DNA of 63,103 nucleotides from Oscillospiraceae bacterium. Lineage in GTDB: Bacteria > Bacillota_A > Clostridia > Oscillospirales > Oscillospiraceae. Below, piece by piece: positions 48,864 through 57,740 of the stretch. A program made the position numbers and the translations under genes. Location: assembly GCA_017537045.1 (NCBI GenBank), contig JAFYLN010000181.1, forward strand, positions 1 through 63,103. Reading direction: 5' to 3'. The notes beneath the pieces were generated by a model. It did not search any database. It was not told the DNA's origin and was given only the letters and a program-made list of their open reading frames with translations. Position 1 is the stretch's first letter. Each line of letters starts with the position of its first letter.

Positions 48864-50219
48864 ATGGACAGACGAAAATGGCTTGCTGCATTCCTTGCCA
48901 TGGTCATGATGCTCGGCATGGCAGGAACGGTTTCCGCATCAGAAAACCGGGATACCGATGACTGTATTCAGCAGCTTATGAATTACTACTATCATCATGG
49001 CGATGCAGCCGCAACGGATATTGCGTGCCTTCTCTATGAGCTGGAGCAGATCGATCCTGAAAAAGCACAGGTCTGGGCATCCATCATGGATTACTGGCAT
49101 TATGCCAATACAGATATGACCCTTTATCAAGGCGTTCTGCCCGATGGTCTTCCGCAGGACAATTCCCTGTGCATTGTAGTAATGGGGTATGCGCTATCTT
49201 CCGACGGTTCCATGCGGTCCGAATTGATCGGACGGCTGGAAACCGCCCTTGCATCGGCCGAAAAATATCCCAACGCCTATGTTGTCTGTACCGGCGGCGG
49301 CACCGCAAAAAATGACAAGACTGTCACGGAGGCCGGACAGATGGCCGGATGGTTGATCCGCAAAGGAATCGACCAGAGGCGGGTCATTATTGAAGATCAG
49401 GCAATGAGCACTGTTGGCAACGCTATCAACACATTCAAAATTCTGGAAAGTGACCTTCCACATGTCACACATCTGGCACTGGTGACCAGTGATTACCACC
49501 TGGCACGTTCCTGCCTGCTTTTCTACGCCCAGACACTTTTTACCTGCGATAATGCAGTTCCCGCGCTGTGTGTCGCTGCCAATGCCGCATACAAAACCGG
49601 CCGCTCCGGTCCGGAAAGTCTTGAAAGTCAGGCAAGTGACCTGTCGCAGCTGAGCAAAATTCCCATCAACGGCATGCCGAAACCGAAACTGTCCAAGCTC
49701 GAGCGCATTACGGTGCTGGGCAATGAACCATCTATTGCCGGATCGGAGCTGGAGCTTCAGGTCATTGCGCATTACAACACAGGGCTTTACCGGGATGTAA
49801 CCAGCCGCGCCAAATATGCCGGCATTGACCTTGCCGCTGCAGGGGCGCAGAATGTGACTGTCACATATGAAGAAGGCGGTATTGCTGTTTCTTCCACCGT
49901 CCAGATTGAATTGCTGGCACCGGAAACGGAAGCACCCACACAACCGCCTACAGAAGCACCTACAGAACCGCCCACGGAAGCACCGGTGGAGTCTGAAACA
50001 GAGTCTCCCACCGTGGCTGCTGCCACAGAACCCACTCCGGTGGAAGAACCTGACAAACTGTGGATCTATCCTGCCGCGATCCTCGTGCTGCTGTTGATTG
50101 CAGAATTCTTCATCATCAAGCGGCTGATCAAAATCAGGAAACTGCGCAAGGCCGCCAAAGCCGCAGCGCAGGAGGAAGCTGACCTGCCTGACGATAACTC
50201 CCCACTGGAATATATCTGA
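48864..50219 (+). CDS. DUF218 (YdcF/SanA-like) membrane-anchored protein
   Basis: The 451-residue protein has a signal peptide (WLAAFLAMVMMLGMAGTVSA), a DUF218 domain (about 95-265: CIVVMGYALSSDGSMRSELI, YVVCTGGGTAKND, MSTVGNAINTFKILE, LVTSDYHLAR), an Ig-like segment (about 285-355), a TEAPTEPPTEAP linker and a C-terminal membrane anchor (YPAAILVLLLIAEFFI) with a basic tail. DUF218 proteins act in envelope metabolism. The start follows CGAGGT, 14 bp after the methyltransferase stop. The extracellular fusion with Ig-like and linker parts is a gut Clostridia style. Confidence 0.8.
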   Translation: MDRRKWLAAFLAMVMMLGMAGTVSASENRDTDDCIQQLMNYYYHHGDAAATDIACLLYELEQIDPEKAQVWASIMDYWHYANTDMTLYQGVLPDGLPQDNSLCIVVMGYALSSDGSMRSELIGRLETALASAEKYPNAYVVCTGGGTAKNDKTVTEAGQMAGWLIRKGIDQRRVIIEDQAMSTVGNAINTFKILESDLPHVTHLALVTSDYHLARSCLLFYAQTLFTCDNAVPALCVAANAAYKTGRSGPESLESQASDLSQLSKIPINGMPKPKLSKLERITVLGNEPSIAGSELELQVIAHYNTGLYRDVTSRAKYAGIDLAAAGAQNVTVTYEEGGIAVSSTVQIELLAPETEAPTQPPTEAPTEPPTEAPVESETESPTVAAATEPTPVEEPDKLWIYPAAILVLLLIAEFFIIKRLIKIRKLRKAAKAAAQEEADLPDDNSPLEYI

Positions 50220-50293
50220 GTGCAACAGCACCGGAGGATTTCAAACTGAACCAGTTTACCGTTTACAAGGTTTGTATTTTTTCGGTTTTCTGC

Positions 50294-50336
50294 TATAATG
50301 GGAACGTCCCGAAAGGCTGTGCCTTTCGGGACATTT
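50294..50336 (+). terminator. Promoter -10 followed closely by a terminator hairpin
   Basis: TATAAT (50294-50299, with TTGTAT 16 bp upstream) is followed 6 bp later by a perfect 12-bp stem (GTCCCGAAAGGC/GCCTTTCGGGAC, 50306-50332) and ATTTTG. The hairpin probably terminates the DUF218 gene; the promoter-like element may be fortuitous. Confidence 0.5.
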
Positions 50337-50354
50337 TGCACGATGCGTCGTATT

Positions 50355-50460
50355 CAAATTTCAGTTTGTCGCTCTGCTTCGATTTTGAATGTAGGGGCGG
50401 CTATCAGCCGCCCGCTGCTACGAATTTGCATTGGTTTTCGGCGAATTCGCAACATTGTGC
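50355..50460 (+). repeat. REP-containing dispersed repeat
   Basis: Contains AAATTTCAGTTTGTCGCTCT, a GGGCGGC palindrome (50391-50414) and GCATTGGTTTTCGGCGAATT. Related copies are at 59034-59150 and 62945-63103. Confidence 0.75.
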
Positions 50461-50473
50461 CGCTCAAAAAATA

Positions 50474-50600
50474 TGTCATTGCGAGGAGCGCGAAGCGCGA
50501 CGTGGCAATCTCCTACTTCCATGCATCGATAAGCAGTGCAGAAACAAGCATCGTACCGGGAGATTCCCACGTCAGCCATTCTGGCCTCCTCGGAATGACA
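50474..50600 (+). repeat. MITE-like repeat, copy 1
   Basis: 127 bp beginning TGTCATTGCGAGGA and ending TCCTCGGAATGACA, so the ends are inverted repeats. Internal part (GATAAGCAGTGCAGAAACAA and on) is shared with copy 2. Confidence 0.8.
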
Positions 50601-50655
50601 GTGGTTTTCGCTGGTTTCCGCACCGATTTTGCTGCTACCAACTGCCAAATTACCA

Positions 50656-50778
50656 TGTCATTGCGAGGAGCGAAGCGACGTGGCAATCTCCTGCTTCTAT
50701 GTATCGATAAGCAGTGCAGAAACAAGCATCGTACCGGGAGATTCCCACGTCGGCCTTTCTGGCCTCCTCGGAATGACA
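50656..50778 (+). repeat. MITE-like repeat, copy 2
   Basis: 123 bp, about 95 percent identical by eye to copy 1 and in the same orientation, lacking a 4-bp part of its GCGCGAAGCGCG block. Separated from copy 1 by 55 bp of unrelated DNA. No gene lies in 50220-50879. Confidence 0.8.
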
Positions 50779-50879
50779 GTGCTAGTCGGTTGCTGTCAGC
50801 ATCTGTTCCGGCAGGCTGCGATTCGTTATGTTGCGGGAGGGTCAAGACCCTCCCCTACAAAGCATCTGAACGATAAACA

Positions 50880-52046
50880 TCAATTTGAAGCGGTGTTGGT
50901 TTTCATCGCTTCCACAGCAGACTGAATATGGGGATCTTCCTCGGGGGCGAGCGTTCCGGCATAGATCTTAAATGCAGTTTCCTCGTCCAATTCTATCAGG
51001 ATCTCCGGTGTGATGCCCACATCTGCGAGGCTGACACCATTTGGTGTGGTGTATTTGCCGATGGAAAGACCTACCGCGCTGCCGTCATCAAGTTCAAAGG
51101 AGCTCTGGAAATAGCCCTTTCCGGTGGTCTTCTCACCGATGATAACGGCGGCATCATATTCATCCAGCGCGGCTGCAAAGAATTCTGCAGCGGAATAGGA
51201 AGCGCCATCGACCAGCACTGCCATGGGAATATCCAGATACCTTGCATCGGATTCATCCACCTCCACCTTGCCCTTATAATCCTCGCTGCGGAACAGCGGG
51301 CCTTCGGGCAGCAGGTAATCCAGCAGCTTTACCAGCTCGTGCTTATAGCCGCCCGGATTACCGCGTACGTCAAAAATCAGCGCCGTTGCGCCCTGATCCA
51401 GCAGCTTTTCAATAGAGGCAATGGTTTCATCCGCGCAGCGGTCATCAAAATTGTAAATGGTGATCAGTCCCATGCCGCCATTGAGCAGCTGTGCTTCGGT
51501 GACCGGCACTTTTACAGTTTTGCGCGTGACGGACAGTTCCAGTGTTTGCGTGCCGCGACGGATCGTGAGTGCCACCTGTGTACCCTCTTTGCCGCGTACC
51601 AGATCCCGGGCATCCGTGGTGGTCATACCTTCGGTGGACTGCCCTTCAATACCCACGATCACATCGCCTGCCAGTATTCCCGCTTCCTCCGCAGAGCCGC
51701 CCGCATCGACCTTAATGACCTCAAAGCCAGACCCATCCTCTGCCAGGGTGATGGTGATGCCCACGCCCACATAGGCATTTTGCATCTGCTCCAGATAGGC
51801 CTGATAGTCCTTCGCTGTCATATAGTAGCTCCATTTATCACCAAGGGAATTTACCATTGCAGCGGCTGCGGCATCTTCCATGGCGGTGCGGTCGGATTCC
51901 CCAATGAAATAGGTTTCGATCAGTTCCTCCAGTGCATCCAGCTTGTCATATTCCTCTGCCGGCCGGCCGCCGAATGCAGCCATGGTAAGAAAGGAAGCCA
52001 GTGCCGCCACCAGCACATAGGAAATCAGTTTATGCGCAAATTTCAT
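50880..52046 (-). CDS. S41-family (CtpA-type) processing protease
   Basis: The 388-residue protein has an N-terminal membrane anchor (LISYVLVAALASFLTMAAF), a PDZ domain (about 90-170: GVGITITLAEDGSGFEVIKV, ILAGDVIVGIEGQ) and a tail-specific protease domain with the catalytic Ser in LVDGASYSAAEFFAAAL and Lys in IGEKTTGKGYFQ. It should cleave envelope proteins outside the membrane. It follows the two M23 genes on the same strand, as in many Gram-positives where ctpA is next to ftsEX and envC-like genes. Confidence 0.92.
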   Translation of the reverse strand: MKFAHKLISYVLVAALASFLTMAAFGGRPAEEYDKLDALEELIETYFIGESDRTAMEDAAAAAMVNSLGDKWSYYMTAKDYQAYLEQMQNAYVGVGITITLAEDGSGFEVIKVDAGGSAEEAGILAGDVIVGIEGQSTEGMTTTDARDLVRGKEGTQVALTIRRGTQTLELSVTRKTVKVPVTEAQLLNGGMGLITIYNFDDRCADETIASIEKLLDQGATALIFDVRGNPGGYKHELVKLLDYLLPEGPLFRSEDYKGKVEVDESDARYLDIPMAVLVDGASYSAAEFFAAALDEYDAAVIIGEKTTGKGYFQSSFELDDGSAVGLSIGKYTTPNGVSLADVGITPEILIELDEETAFKIYAGTLAPEEDPHIQSAVEAMKTNTASN

Positions 52047-52102
52047 AAAAACACCTCGGTAGAAATGTGTCCCACAGTCCGGCTCGACTGTGGGATCACA
52101 CG

Positions 52103-53398
52103 TTAGTACAGATTCACATAGTTTGCAGGGTTGACATAAGTTCCGTTATAGGAGATACCGAAATGCAGGTGGTTGCCGGTGGAAATACCGGTGCTGCCCA
52201 CATAGCCGATCACCTGTCCGGCAGAAACCGCCTGTCCTTTGCTGACCACATAGCGGGTCATATGCATATAGATGGACGAGAAACCGTCACCATGGTTGAT
52301 GGAAACATAGAAGCCTGCCGATTTGCTGGAGGTCGCAGCGGTGACGATACCGGTGCGGGATGCATAGATCGGTGTGCCCTCCGGCGCGGACAGATCCACG
52401 CCCTGATGGTTGGTGGAGGCACCGGCTGTGGGTGCATCCCGGTTGCCGAAGGGGCTGCTGACCTTGGTATAGGAACAGGGCCGGAGCCATGTACTGGAGC
52501 CAACAACGGTGCTGCTTCCGCCGCTGGAGGAAGTTGTGCCGCCGGAAGAACCGGCCTGCGTTGCAGGAGGCACCGTCACATAGGTGGACATATACTGGAT
52601 ATATTCCTGACGCTTTGCTTCGTTATATTCTTTCTCTTTCTGGGCGATTTCTTTCAGGAAATCTTCTTCCTGCTGTTCCATCTCCGCATAGAGGTCTTCC
52701 AGTTCGTAGCCCTTTTCCACCAGTTCCACCAGCAGGGCATCGGCCTCGGCGCGCTTTTCGTCCAGAACTGCCTGCGCTGCATCCAGTTCATCCTTGACAC
52801 TTTCCAGTTCCCGCTTTTCTGCTTCCAGCACATTCCGGGCAGCTACTACTTCAGCAGCTGCTGCGTCCATTTCCTCCAGACGCTTACGGTCAGCCGCAGC
52901 GATCTCTTCGATCATGCTCAGGCGATCCAGCAGGTCAGAAAAGTCACTGGCCTTGAAAAGAACCGACCAATAGGTGATCTCGCCGTCCTCTTCCATAGCA
53001 CGAATGCGTTCTTTATTCTTTTCGCTCAGCGCAGTCAAATGCGCCTGCGCCACATCCAGCTCATCCTGCTTGTCCGCAATCAGAAGCGCATAGGCAGAAA
53101 GCTGCTGGTTGATATTCTCGATCTGTTCATACATGAGGAAAATTTCCTGATCGATGGCATCCTTCTGGTTGACCATATTGGCGATCTCATCTTCATTTTC
53201 CTCTGTCTGCTTCTGGACATCCTTCATCTGACTTTCCAGTTCTTTTTTATCTTCCTTCAGCTGTGCGATCTGCTTTTTGATCTCACTGGAGGATGCTGCG
53301 CTGACTCTTGTGGGAATCAGGCTCAGAATCAGGCTCAGCAGCATGATCGCCGCCATAACACCTGCCAGAACAGAAACCAAGCGTTTACGATTTTTCAT
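52103..53398 (-). CDS. EnvC-like M23 peptidoglycan hydrolase (copy 2)
   Basis: The 431-residue protein has a signal peptide (LVSVLAGVMAAIMLLSLILS), a long coiled coil (about 35-265: SSEIKKQIAQLKEDKKELES and on) and a C-terminal LytM/M23 domain with NHQGVDLSAPEGTPIYASRT, INHGDGFSSIYMHM and GNHLHFGISYNG. The M23 zinc ligands (HxxxD, HxH) are all present, so it may be active. It is a paralog of the protein encoded just upstream. Likely partner of FtsEX. Confidence 0.88.
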   Translation of the reverse strand: MKNRKRLVSVLAGVMAAIMLLSLILSLIPTRVSAASSSEIKKQIAQLKEDKKELESQMKDVQKQTEENEDEIANMVNQKDAIDQEIFLMYEQIENINQQLSAYALLIADKQDELDVAQAHLTALSEKNKERIRAMEEDGEITYWSVLFKASDFSDLLDRLSMIEEIAAADRKRLEEMDAAAAEVVAARNVLEAEKRELESVKDELDAAQAVLDEKRAEADALLVELVEKGYELEDLYAEMEQQEEDFLKEIAQKEKEYNEAKRQEYIQYMSTYVTVPPATQAGSSGGTTSSSGGSSTVVGSSTWLRPCSYTKVSSPFGNRDAPTAGASTNHQGVDLSAPEGTPIYASRTGIVTAATSSKSAGFYVSINHGDGFSSIYMHMTRYVVSKGQAVSAGQVIGYVGSTGISTGNHLHFGISYNGTYVNPANYVNLY

Positions 53399-53417
53399 AA
53401 TTTGTTCCTCAAAGGGC

Positions 53418-54674
53418 TCAGATGTAATTCATCGGGTTGACGTATGTTCCGTTATAGGAAATGCCGAAATGCAGGTGCGGGCCGGTGGAGCCACCGGTGC
53501 TGCCCACATAGCCGATCACCTGTCCGGCATTGACATAGGTGCCGGGGCTGACGATATAGTGGGTCATGTGCATGTAAATGGATGCGAAGCCGTCACCATG
53601 ATTGATGGATACATAGTAACCTGCGCCGCCCTCCTGATAAGCAGTCCGGGTCACCTTGCCTGCCTTTGCCGCGTAAATAGGCGTACCTTGAGGTGCGGAC
53701 ATATCCACGCCCTCATGCATCAGCCATTTCTTTTTGATAGGATGCAGACGCATACCAAAGGCGCTGGTCAGCGTATAGGACTTCAGAGGCTTGATCCAGC
53801 CGGAGGAGGACGGTGCCTGTGTGCTGGGGGTGGTATCAGTGCCGGAGGGCTTTGTGGTAGGCACATAGGTTGCCAGCCATTCCTTGTATTCGGCCGCCTT
53901 CAGATCCTTTTCCGCCTGCGCAATCTCCTTCATCAGGTCACTTTGCAGATCCTCAGATTCTTCGATCATGGCCTCATATTCTTCGCCCTTGGCGATCAGC
54001 TCCGTCAGAAGCTGGTCTGCCTCAGCACGCTTTTGCTCCAGCGAAAGCTCAGCAGTGCTCAGCTCTGCTCTGACCGATTCCAGATCGGCCTTTTCCCGCA
54101 CAAGCTCTGCCTGAACGGTGGAAACCTGCTGGGCAACTTCACTGATCTCTTTCAGGCGGCGCTGATCGGCTGCGTTGATCTCCTGCACCATGCTGATGCG
54201 GTCGAGAAGATCGGAAAAGTTATTGGCTTTGAAGATGACGAACCAGTAGGAAAGCTCGCCTTCCTCTTCCATAGCCCGCAGGCGCTCCTTGTTCTTTTCA
54301 TTCAGCTCATCAAGACGGGTCTGGGCATTATCCAGCTCATCCTGCTTGTCTGCAATCAGCAGTGCATAGGTTGCTACCTGATAATTGATGTTATCTACCT
54401 GCTGGTGCAGCAGCTGAATTTCCTGATCGATGGCATTTTTGCGGGCAACAATACCTTCAATTTCATTGTCATTTTCCTTTAGTTGACTTTTGACTTCTTT
54501 GAGTTTTGCATCGATCTCTTTTTTCTCTTCTTTCAGCGCAGAAATCTGCTTGCGGATCTCACTGGAAGATGCTGCGCCGACTTTTGTTGGGATCAAGCTC
54601 AAAATCAGGCTCAGCAGCATAACCGCTGCCATAACGCCTGCCATCGCCGGTACCCAGCTTTTGCGATTTTTCAT
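53418..54674 (-). CDS. EnvC-like M23 peptidoglycan hydrolase (copy 1)
   Basis: The 418-residue protein has the same layout as its neighbour: signal peptide, coiled coil (residues 35-260) and M23 domain (MHEGVDMSAPQGTPIYAAKA, INHGDGFASIYMHM, GPHLHFGISYNG). Zinc ligands are intact. Coiled-coil and M23 parts are about 60 percent identical to copy 2, indicating tandem duplication. It lies directly downstream of ftsX, where EnvC/PcsB-like activators act in cell separation. Confidence 0.88.
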   Translation of the reverse strand: MKNRKSWVPAMAGVMAAVMLLSLILSLIPTKVGAASSSEIRKQISALKEEKKEIDAKLKEVKSQLKENDNEIEGIVARKNAIDQEIQLLHQQVDNINYQVATYALLIADKQDELDNAQTRLDELNEKNKERLRAMEEEGELSYWFVIFKANNFSDLLDRISMVQEINAADQRRLKEISEVAQQVSTVQAELVREKADLESVRAELSTAELSLEQKRAEADQLLTELIAKGEEYEAMIEESEDLQSDLMKEIAQAEKDLKAAEYKEWLATYVPTTKPSGTDTTPSTQAPSSSGWIKPLKSYTLTSAFGMRLHPIKKKWLMHEGVDMSAPQGTPIYAAKAGKVTRTAYQEGGAGYYVSINHGDGFASIYMHMTHYIVSPGTYVNAGQVIGYVGSTGGSTGPHLHFGISYNGTYVNPMNYI

Positions 54675-54697
54675 GAATTTTGCTCCAAAAATAAGGG

Positions 54698-55588
54698 TTA
54701 AACGTCCATAAACTTGCGGATTGCAGTCCAGGAACCGACCACACCGACAAACATGCCGGTTGCGGCAAAGGTGATGATCATGGGGATCAGCAAGGCTTCA
54801 AAGGGGACGAACTTAAACAACTGCAGTGCATCCACTTCGCCGATCTTGACGACCATAGCGTCATACATGACCCATTCCAGGCCAAAGGCCATGGCTGCGC
54901 CCAGCATGCCCAGCGTGAAGCCTTCCACGATAAAGGGCAGGCGGATGAAGCCGTTGGTAGCGCCGACCATCTTCATGATGCCGATCTCGTCCTTACGGTC
55001 ATACATGGCCAGCTTGACGGTGTTGGAAATGATGAGCAGGGAAACTGCCAGCAGCACAGCAATGATGCCGAGGGAAACGATATGCAGCACATCCTGAATG
55101 GTGGAAAAGCCTTCGGCCAGTTCGTATTCCGCAATGGTCTTGACCACGCCGGGGATATCCTTGATCTCCTCATCCGTTTCCTTGATCAGGCGGTTGTCCT
55201 CCAGCACGATGCGGAAGCGGTGCCGCAGGTCGGTCGCATCCAGACCGCTGAAGGATTCCTCCTCATCCTGATGATCCTCAATGAAGGATTCCAGTGCCTG
55301 CTCGCGGGGAATAAAGTCCGCCTGCAGAACATTGTCGATCATATTGATCTTGGTACCAACACTTTTGGCATCGGCATCGGACAGTGTTTCGTCCACATAG
55401 GCCAGAATCTCGTTGGTCTGATTGAGTTCCTCAACCATGATATTCACATTGTAAACAAGGATGGAGAAGCTTCCCACGATCAGCAGACAGGCCACCGTTA
55501 CGCAGACAGCGGCAAAGGACATAAAGCCGTGGGTAAAAATACCTTTAATGCCCTCTTTCAGTAAGTAACCCAGATTTGTAAATTTCAT
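54698..55588 (-). CDS. ftsX: Cell-division permease-like protein FtsX
   Basis: The 296-residue protein has four membrane segments (FMSFAAVCVTVACLLIVGSF; then IVSLGIIAVLLAVSLLIISN and two more near the C-terminus) and a large extracellular loop (about 50-165) of the FtsX type. It starts MKFTNLGYLLKEGIKGIFTH. With FtsE it transmits ATP hydrolysis to extracellular EnvC/PcsB-like hydrolases encoded next. Overlaps the ftsE stop by 4 bases. Confidence 0.93.
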   Translation of the reverse strand: MKFTNLGYLLKEGIKGIFTHGFMSFAAVCVTVACLLIVGSFSILVYNVNIMVEELNQTNEILAYVDETLSDADAKSVGTKINMIDNVLQADFIPREQALESFIEDHQDEEESFSGLDATDLRHRFRIVLEDNRLIKETDEEIKDIPGVVKTIAEYELAEGFSTIQDVLHIVSLGIIAVLLAVSLLIISNTVKLAMYDRKDEIGIMKMVGATNGFIRLPFIVEGFTLGMLGAAMAFGLEWVMYDAMVVKIGEVDALQLFKFVPFEALLIPMIITFAATGMFVGVVGSWTAIRKFMDV

Positions 55589-56262
55589 AGCTGATACCCT
55601 TCCATTCCGTCGCTGACGATCAGGCCATCGTTGATGACGATGGTGCGCTTGTTGAAGCGCTCGACCAGCTCTTTTGCATGGGTGACCACCAGCATGGTGG
55701 TGCCCAGATTGTTGATCTCCTGCAGCAGACTCATAATTTCAAAGGACATCTGGGGATCCAGGTTACCGGTAGGCTCGTCGGCAATGATCGTAGAGGGGTT
55801 GTTGATCAGGGCGCGGGCAATCGCAAGTCTCTGCTGCTCACCGCCGGACAGCTCACCGGGATGGCGGTGCTCCTTGGAGCTTAAACCCACCAGATCCAGC
55901 ACATAGGGAACACGCTCGCGGATTTCCCGTTCCCGTGCACCGACCACACGCATGGCAAATGCCACATTATCATAAACCGTCATTTTGGAAATCAGGCGGA
56001 AGTCCTGAAACACAACGCCGACCGTACGGCGCAGGTAGGGAATTTCACGCTTGCGGATACGTTCCAACGAATAGCCGTTCACATGAACCGTGCCGGAAGT
56101 GGGCTTCAGCTCACCGGTGATCAGTTTAATAATGGTGGACTTGCCGGAGCCGGAAGGACCCACCAGAAAACAAAATTCTCCATCCTCGATCTGCATATTG
56201 ACGCCCTTAAGCGCATCATTGCCTTCGCGGTAGGATTTTACAACATCTGTAAATTCTATCAT
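55585..56262 (-). CDS. ftsE: Cell-division ATP-binding protein FtsE
   Basis: The 225-residue ABC ATPase has Walker A (FLVGPSGSGKSTIIKLI), Q-loop, signature GELSGGEQQRLAIARALI and Walker B (TIIADEPTGNLD). IEFTDVVKSYREGNDALKGV at the start and the length fit FtsE. ATG 56262 follows GGAGATAGG; a GTG two codons upstream is less likely. First gene of ftsEX-envC-envC-ctpA. Confidence 0.95.
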   Translation of the reverse strand: MIEFTDVVKSYREGNDALKGVNMQIEDGEFCFLVGPSGSGKSTIIKLITGELKPTSGTVHVNGYSLERIRKREIPYLRRTVGVVFQDFRLISKMTVYDNVAFAMRVVGAREREIRERVPYVLDLVGLSSKEHRHPGELSGGEQQRLAIARALINNPSTIIADEPTGNLDPQMSFEIMSLLQEINNLGTTMLVVTHAKELVERFNKRTIVINDGLIVSDGMEGYQL

Positions 56263-56410
56263 AAGCACCTATCTCCAGTCATAGTGTAACCAAATTGTAA
56301 CATATTGCAGGTTCAAAGTCAATGCAATTCCTGCATTCGTCAAAAAAACTTAATAAAATGTATCTGTCTCCGGGGCGTTTTCTTCCAGATTCATCCAAAA
56401 AGGGCAAAAT

Positions 56411-56443
56411 TGTGGAGCCGCAGCAAGTGCGGCTCCACAAAAA
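56411..56443 (-). terminator. Terminator of the CdaR-like gene
   Basis: TGTGGAGCCGCA pairs with TGCGGCTCCACA (56411-56422 with 56428-56439). The minus strand continues ATTTTGCCC. Confidence 0.75.
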
Positions 56444-56448
56444 ATCTC

Positions 56449-57534
56449 TCAGCGGGTCTCTCTGGAGGACAGATACTTGCGCACCATCAGCGCCACCTTG
56501 AAGACGATGGCATGGTCGAACTGACGCAGATCCAGGCCGGTCAGCTTCTTGATCTTCTCAAGGCGGTACACCAGCGTATTGCGGTGGACGAACAGCTTAC
56601 GGGAGGTCTCGGACACGTTCAGATTGTTCTCAAAGAACTTGTTGATGGTAAACAGGGTTTCCTGATCCAGAGAATCAATAGAGTTCTTCTTGAAAACTTC
56701 ACCAAGGAAGATCTCGCACAGCGTGGTGGGCAGCTGGTAGATCAGGCGGCCGATGCCCAGCTTTTCATAGTTGATGATGCTCTTCTCGGTGTCAAAAACC
56801 TTACCCACATCAATGGCGGTCTGTGCTTCCTTATAGGAATCGGCCAGTTCACGCAGATGGTCGGAAATGGTGCCGATACCGATGACGGTCTTGATGCTCA
56901 GCTCGGTCTTCAGGGTATCCTCGATGGAAGCTGCAACCTTTTCCAGATCCTCACAGGTGGTAGTACCACTGATCTGCTTGATCACAGCAATATCAGTCTC
57001 GTTGATGCTCAGGACAAAATCCTGCAGCTTATCGGGGAACATGCCTGCCAGCACATCCACGGTAGCCACATCACTATGGCCTACCTGACGGATCAGGAAC
57101 ACAGCGCGGGGCGCATCGGTTGCAAAATGCAGTTCCTTGGCGCGGATATAGATATCACCGGGCAGGATGTTGTCCATGATGATATTCTTGACAAAGGTGC
57201 CGCGGTCATGCTTCTCTTCATAGAAAGTCTTGGCATCGTTCAGGGCGATGTAAGCCATGAGGCAGTAATTGCGAGCCAGCTCATCGTCGCCGCTGCAAAA
57301 AACAGCATACTCAAAATAGTTGGAATTGCCGACAATGGCTTTAAACGTCTTCTGGCCGAAGGTCAGCAGATTTTCGGAATTGCCCAGCTTCAGTGCAACG
57401 TCGTTCCAACGCTCACCGAGCAGGGACACATCCGTGCAGGAAACCACGCAGCCATCGGTGTCGATCACACCGAAAGTACGGTCGGAAATATCTTTTAATT
57501 GAACAATGACGCTCTGAAAAACACTGTTGGACAT
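56449..57534 (-). CDS. CdaR/PucR-type transcriptional regulator
   Basis: The 361-residue protein has an N-terminal sensor-like region (about 1-120: FGVIDTDGCVVSCTDVSLLG), a GGDEF-like middle domain (VIGIGTISDHLRELADSYKE, AQTAIDVG), and the C-terminal helix-turn-helix of the PucR/CdaR family (NNLNVSETSRKLFVHRNTLV, YRLEKIKKLTGLDLRQFD). Such proteins regulate sugar-acid or nitrogen genes, but no target operon is adjacent. ATG 57534 follows AAGGAGG. Monocistronic. Confidence 0.85.
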   Translation of the reverse strand: MSNSVFQSVIVQLKDISDRTFGVIDTDGCVVSCTDVSLLGERWNDVALKLGNSENLLTFGQKTFKAIVGNSNYFEYAVFCSGDDELARNYCLMAYIALNDAKTFYEEKHDRGTFVKNIIMDNILPGDIYIRAKELHFATDAPRAVFLIRQVGHSDVATVDVLAGMFPDKLQDFVLSINETDIAVIKQISGTTTCEDLEKVAASIEDTLKTELSIKTVIGIGTISDHLRELADSYKEAQTAIDVGKVFDTEKSIINYEKLGIGRLIYQLPTTLCEIFLGEVFKKNSIDSLDQETLFTINKFFENNLNVSETSRKLFVHRNTLVYRLEKIKKLTGLDLRQFDHAIVFKVALMVRKYLSSRETR

Positions 57535-57740
57535 CGCTTCGTCCTCCTTAGTAATTTGCATAAATGCGCATTTCACAAAATAACACCATCATTATACACA
57601 GCTTTTGCACATTTTGCAAGTACCTTTTGACGTTTTATTGCAAAATCTCTTGTCTTTTTTATGTAATATCACGGTTATTGTCCGGTTTTGTCAAAAGCAA
57701 AACCCTTTCAATTTTGCCGAATCCGACAAATATACCAAAA

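Noticed and set aside
49921..50030. ACAGAAGCACC-type repeats as a tandem repeat locus
   Set aside because: They encode the TEAPTEPPTEAP linker of a surface protein, a common low-complexity spacer.
49194..50231. A 345-codon minus-strand frame opposite the DUF218 gene
   Set aside because: It is created by the biased codon use of the real gene and its threonine/proline linker; no start signals.
50474..50778. Two near-identical repeats considered as a CRISPR array
   Set aside because: Only two units, each about 125 bp with inverted ends, and no short regular repeat-spacer pattern.
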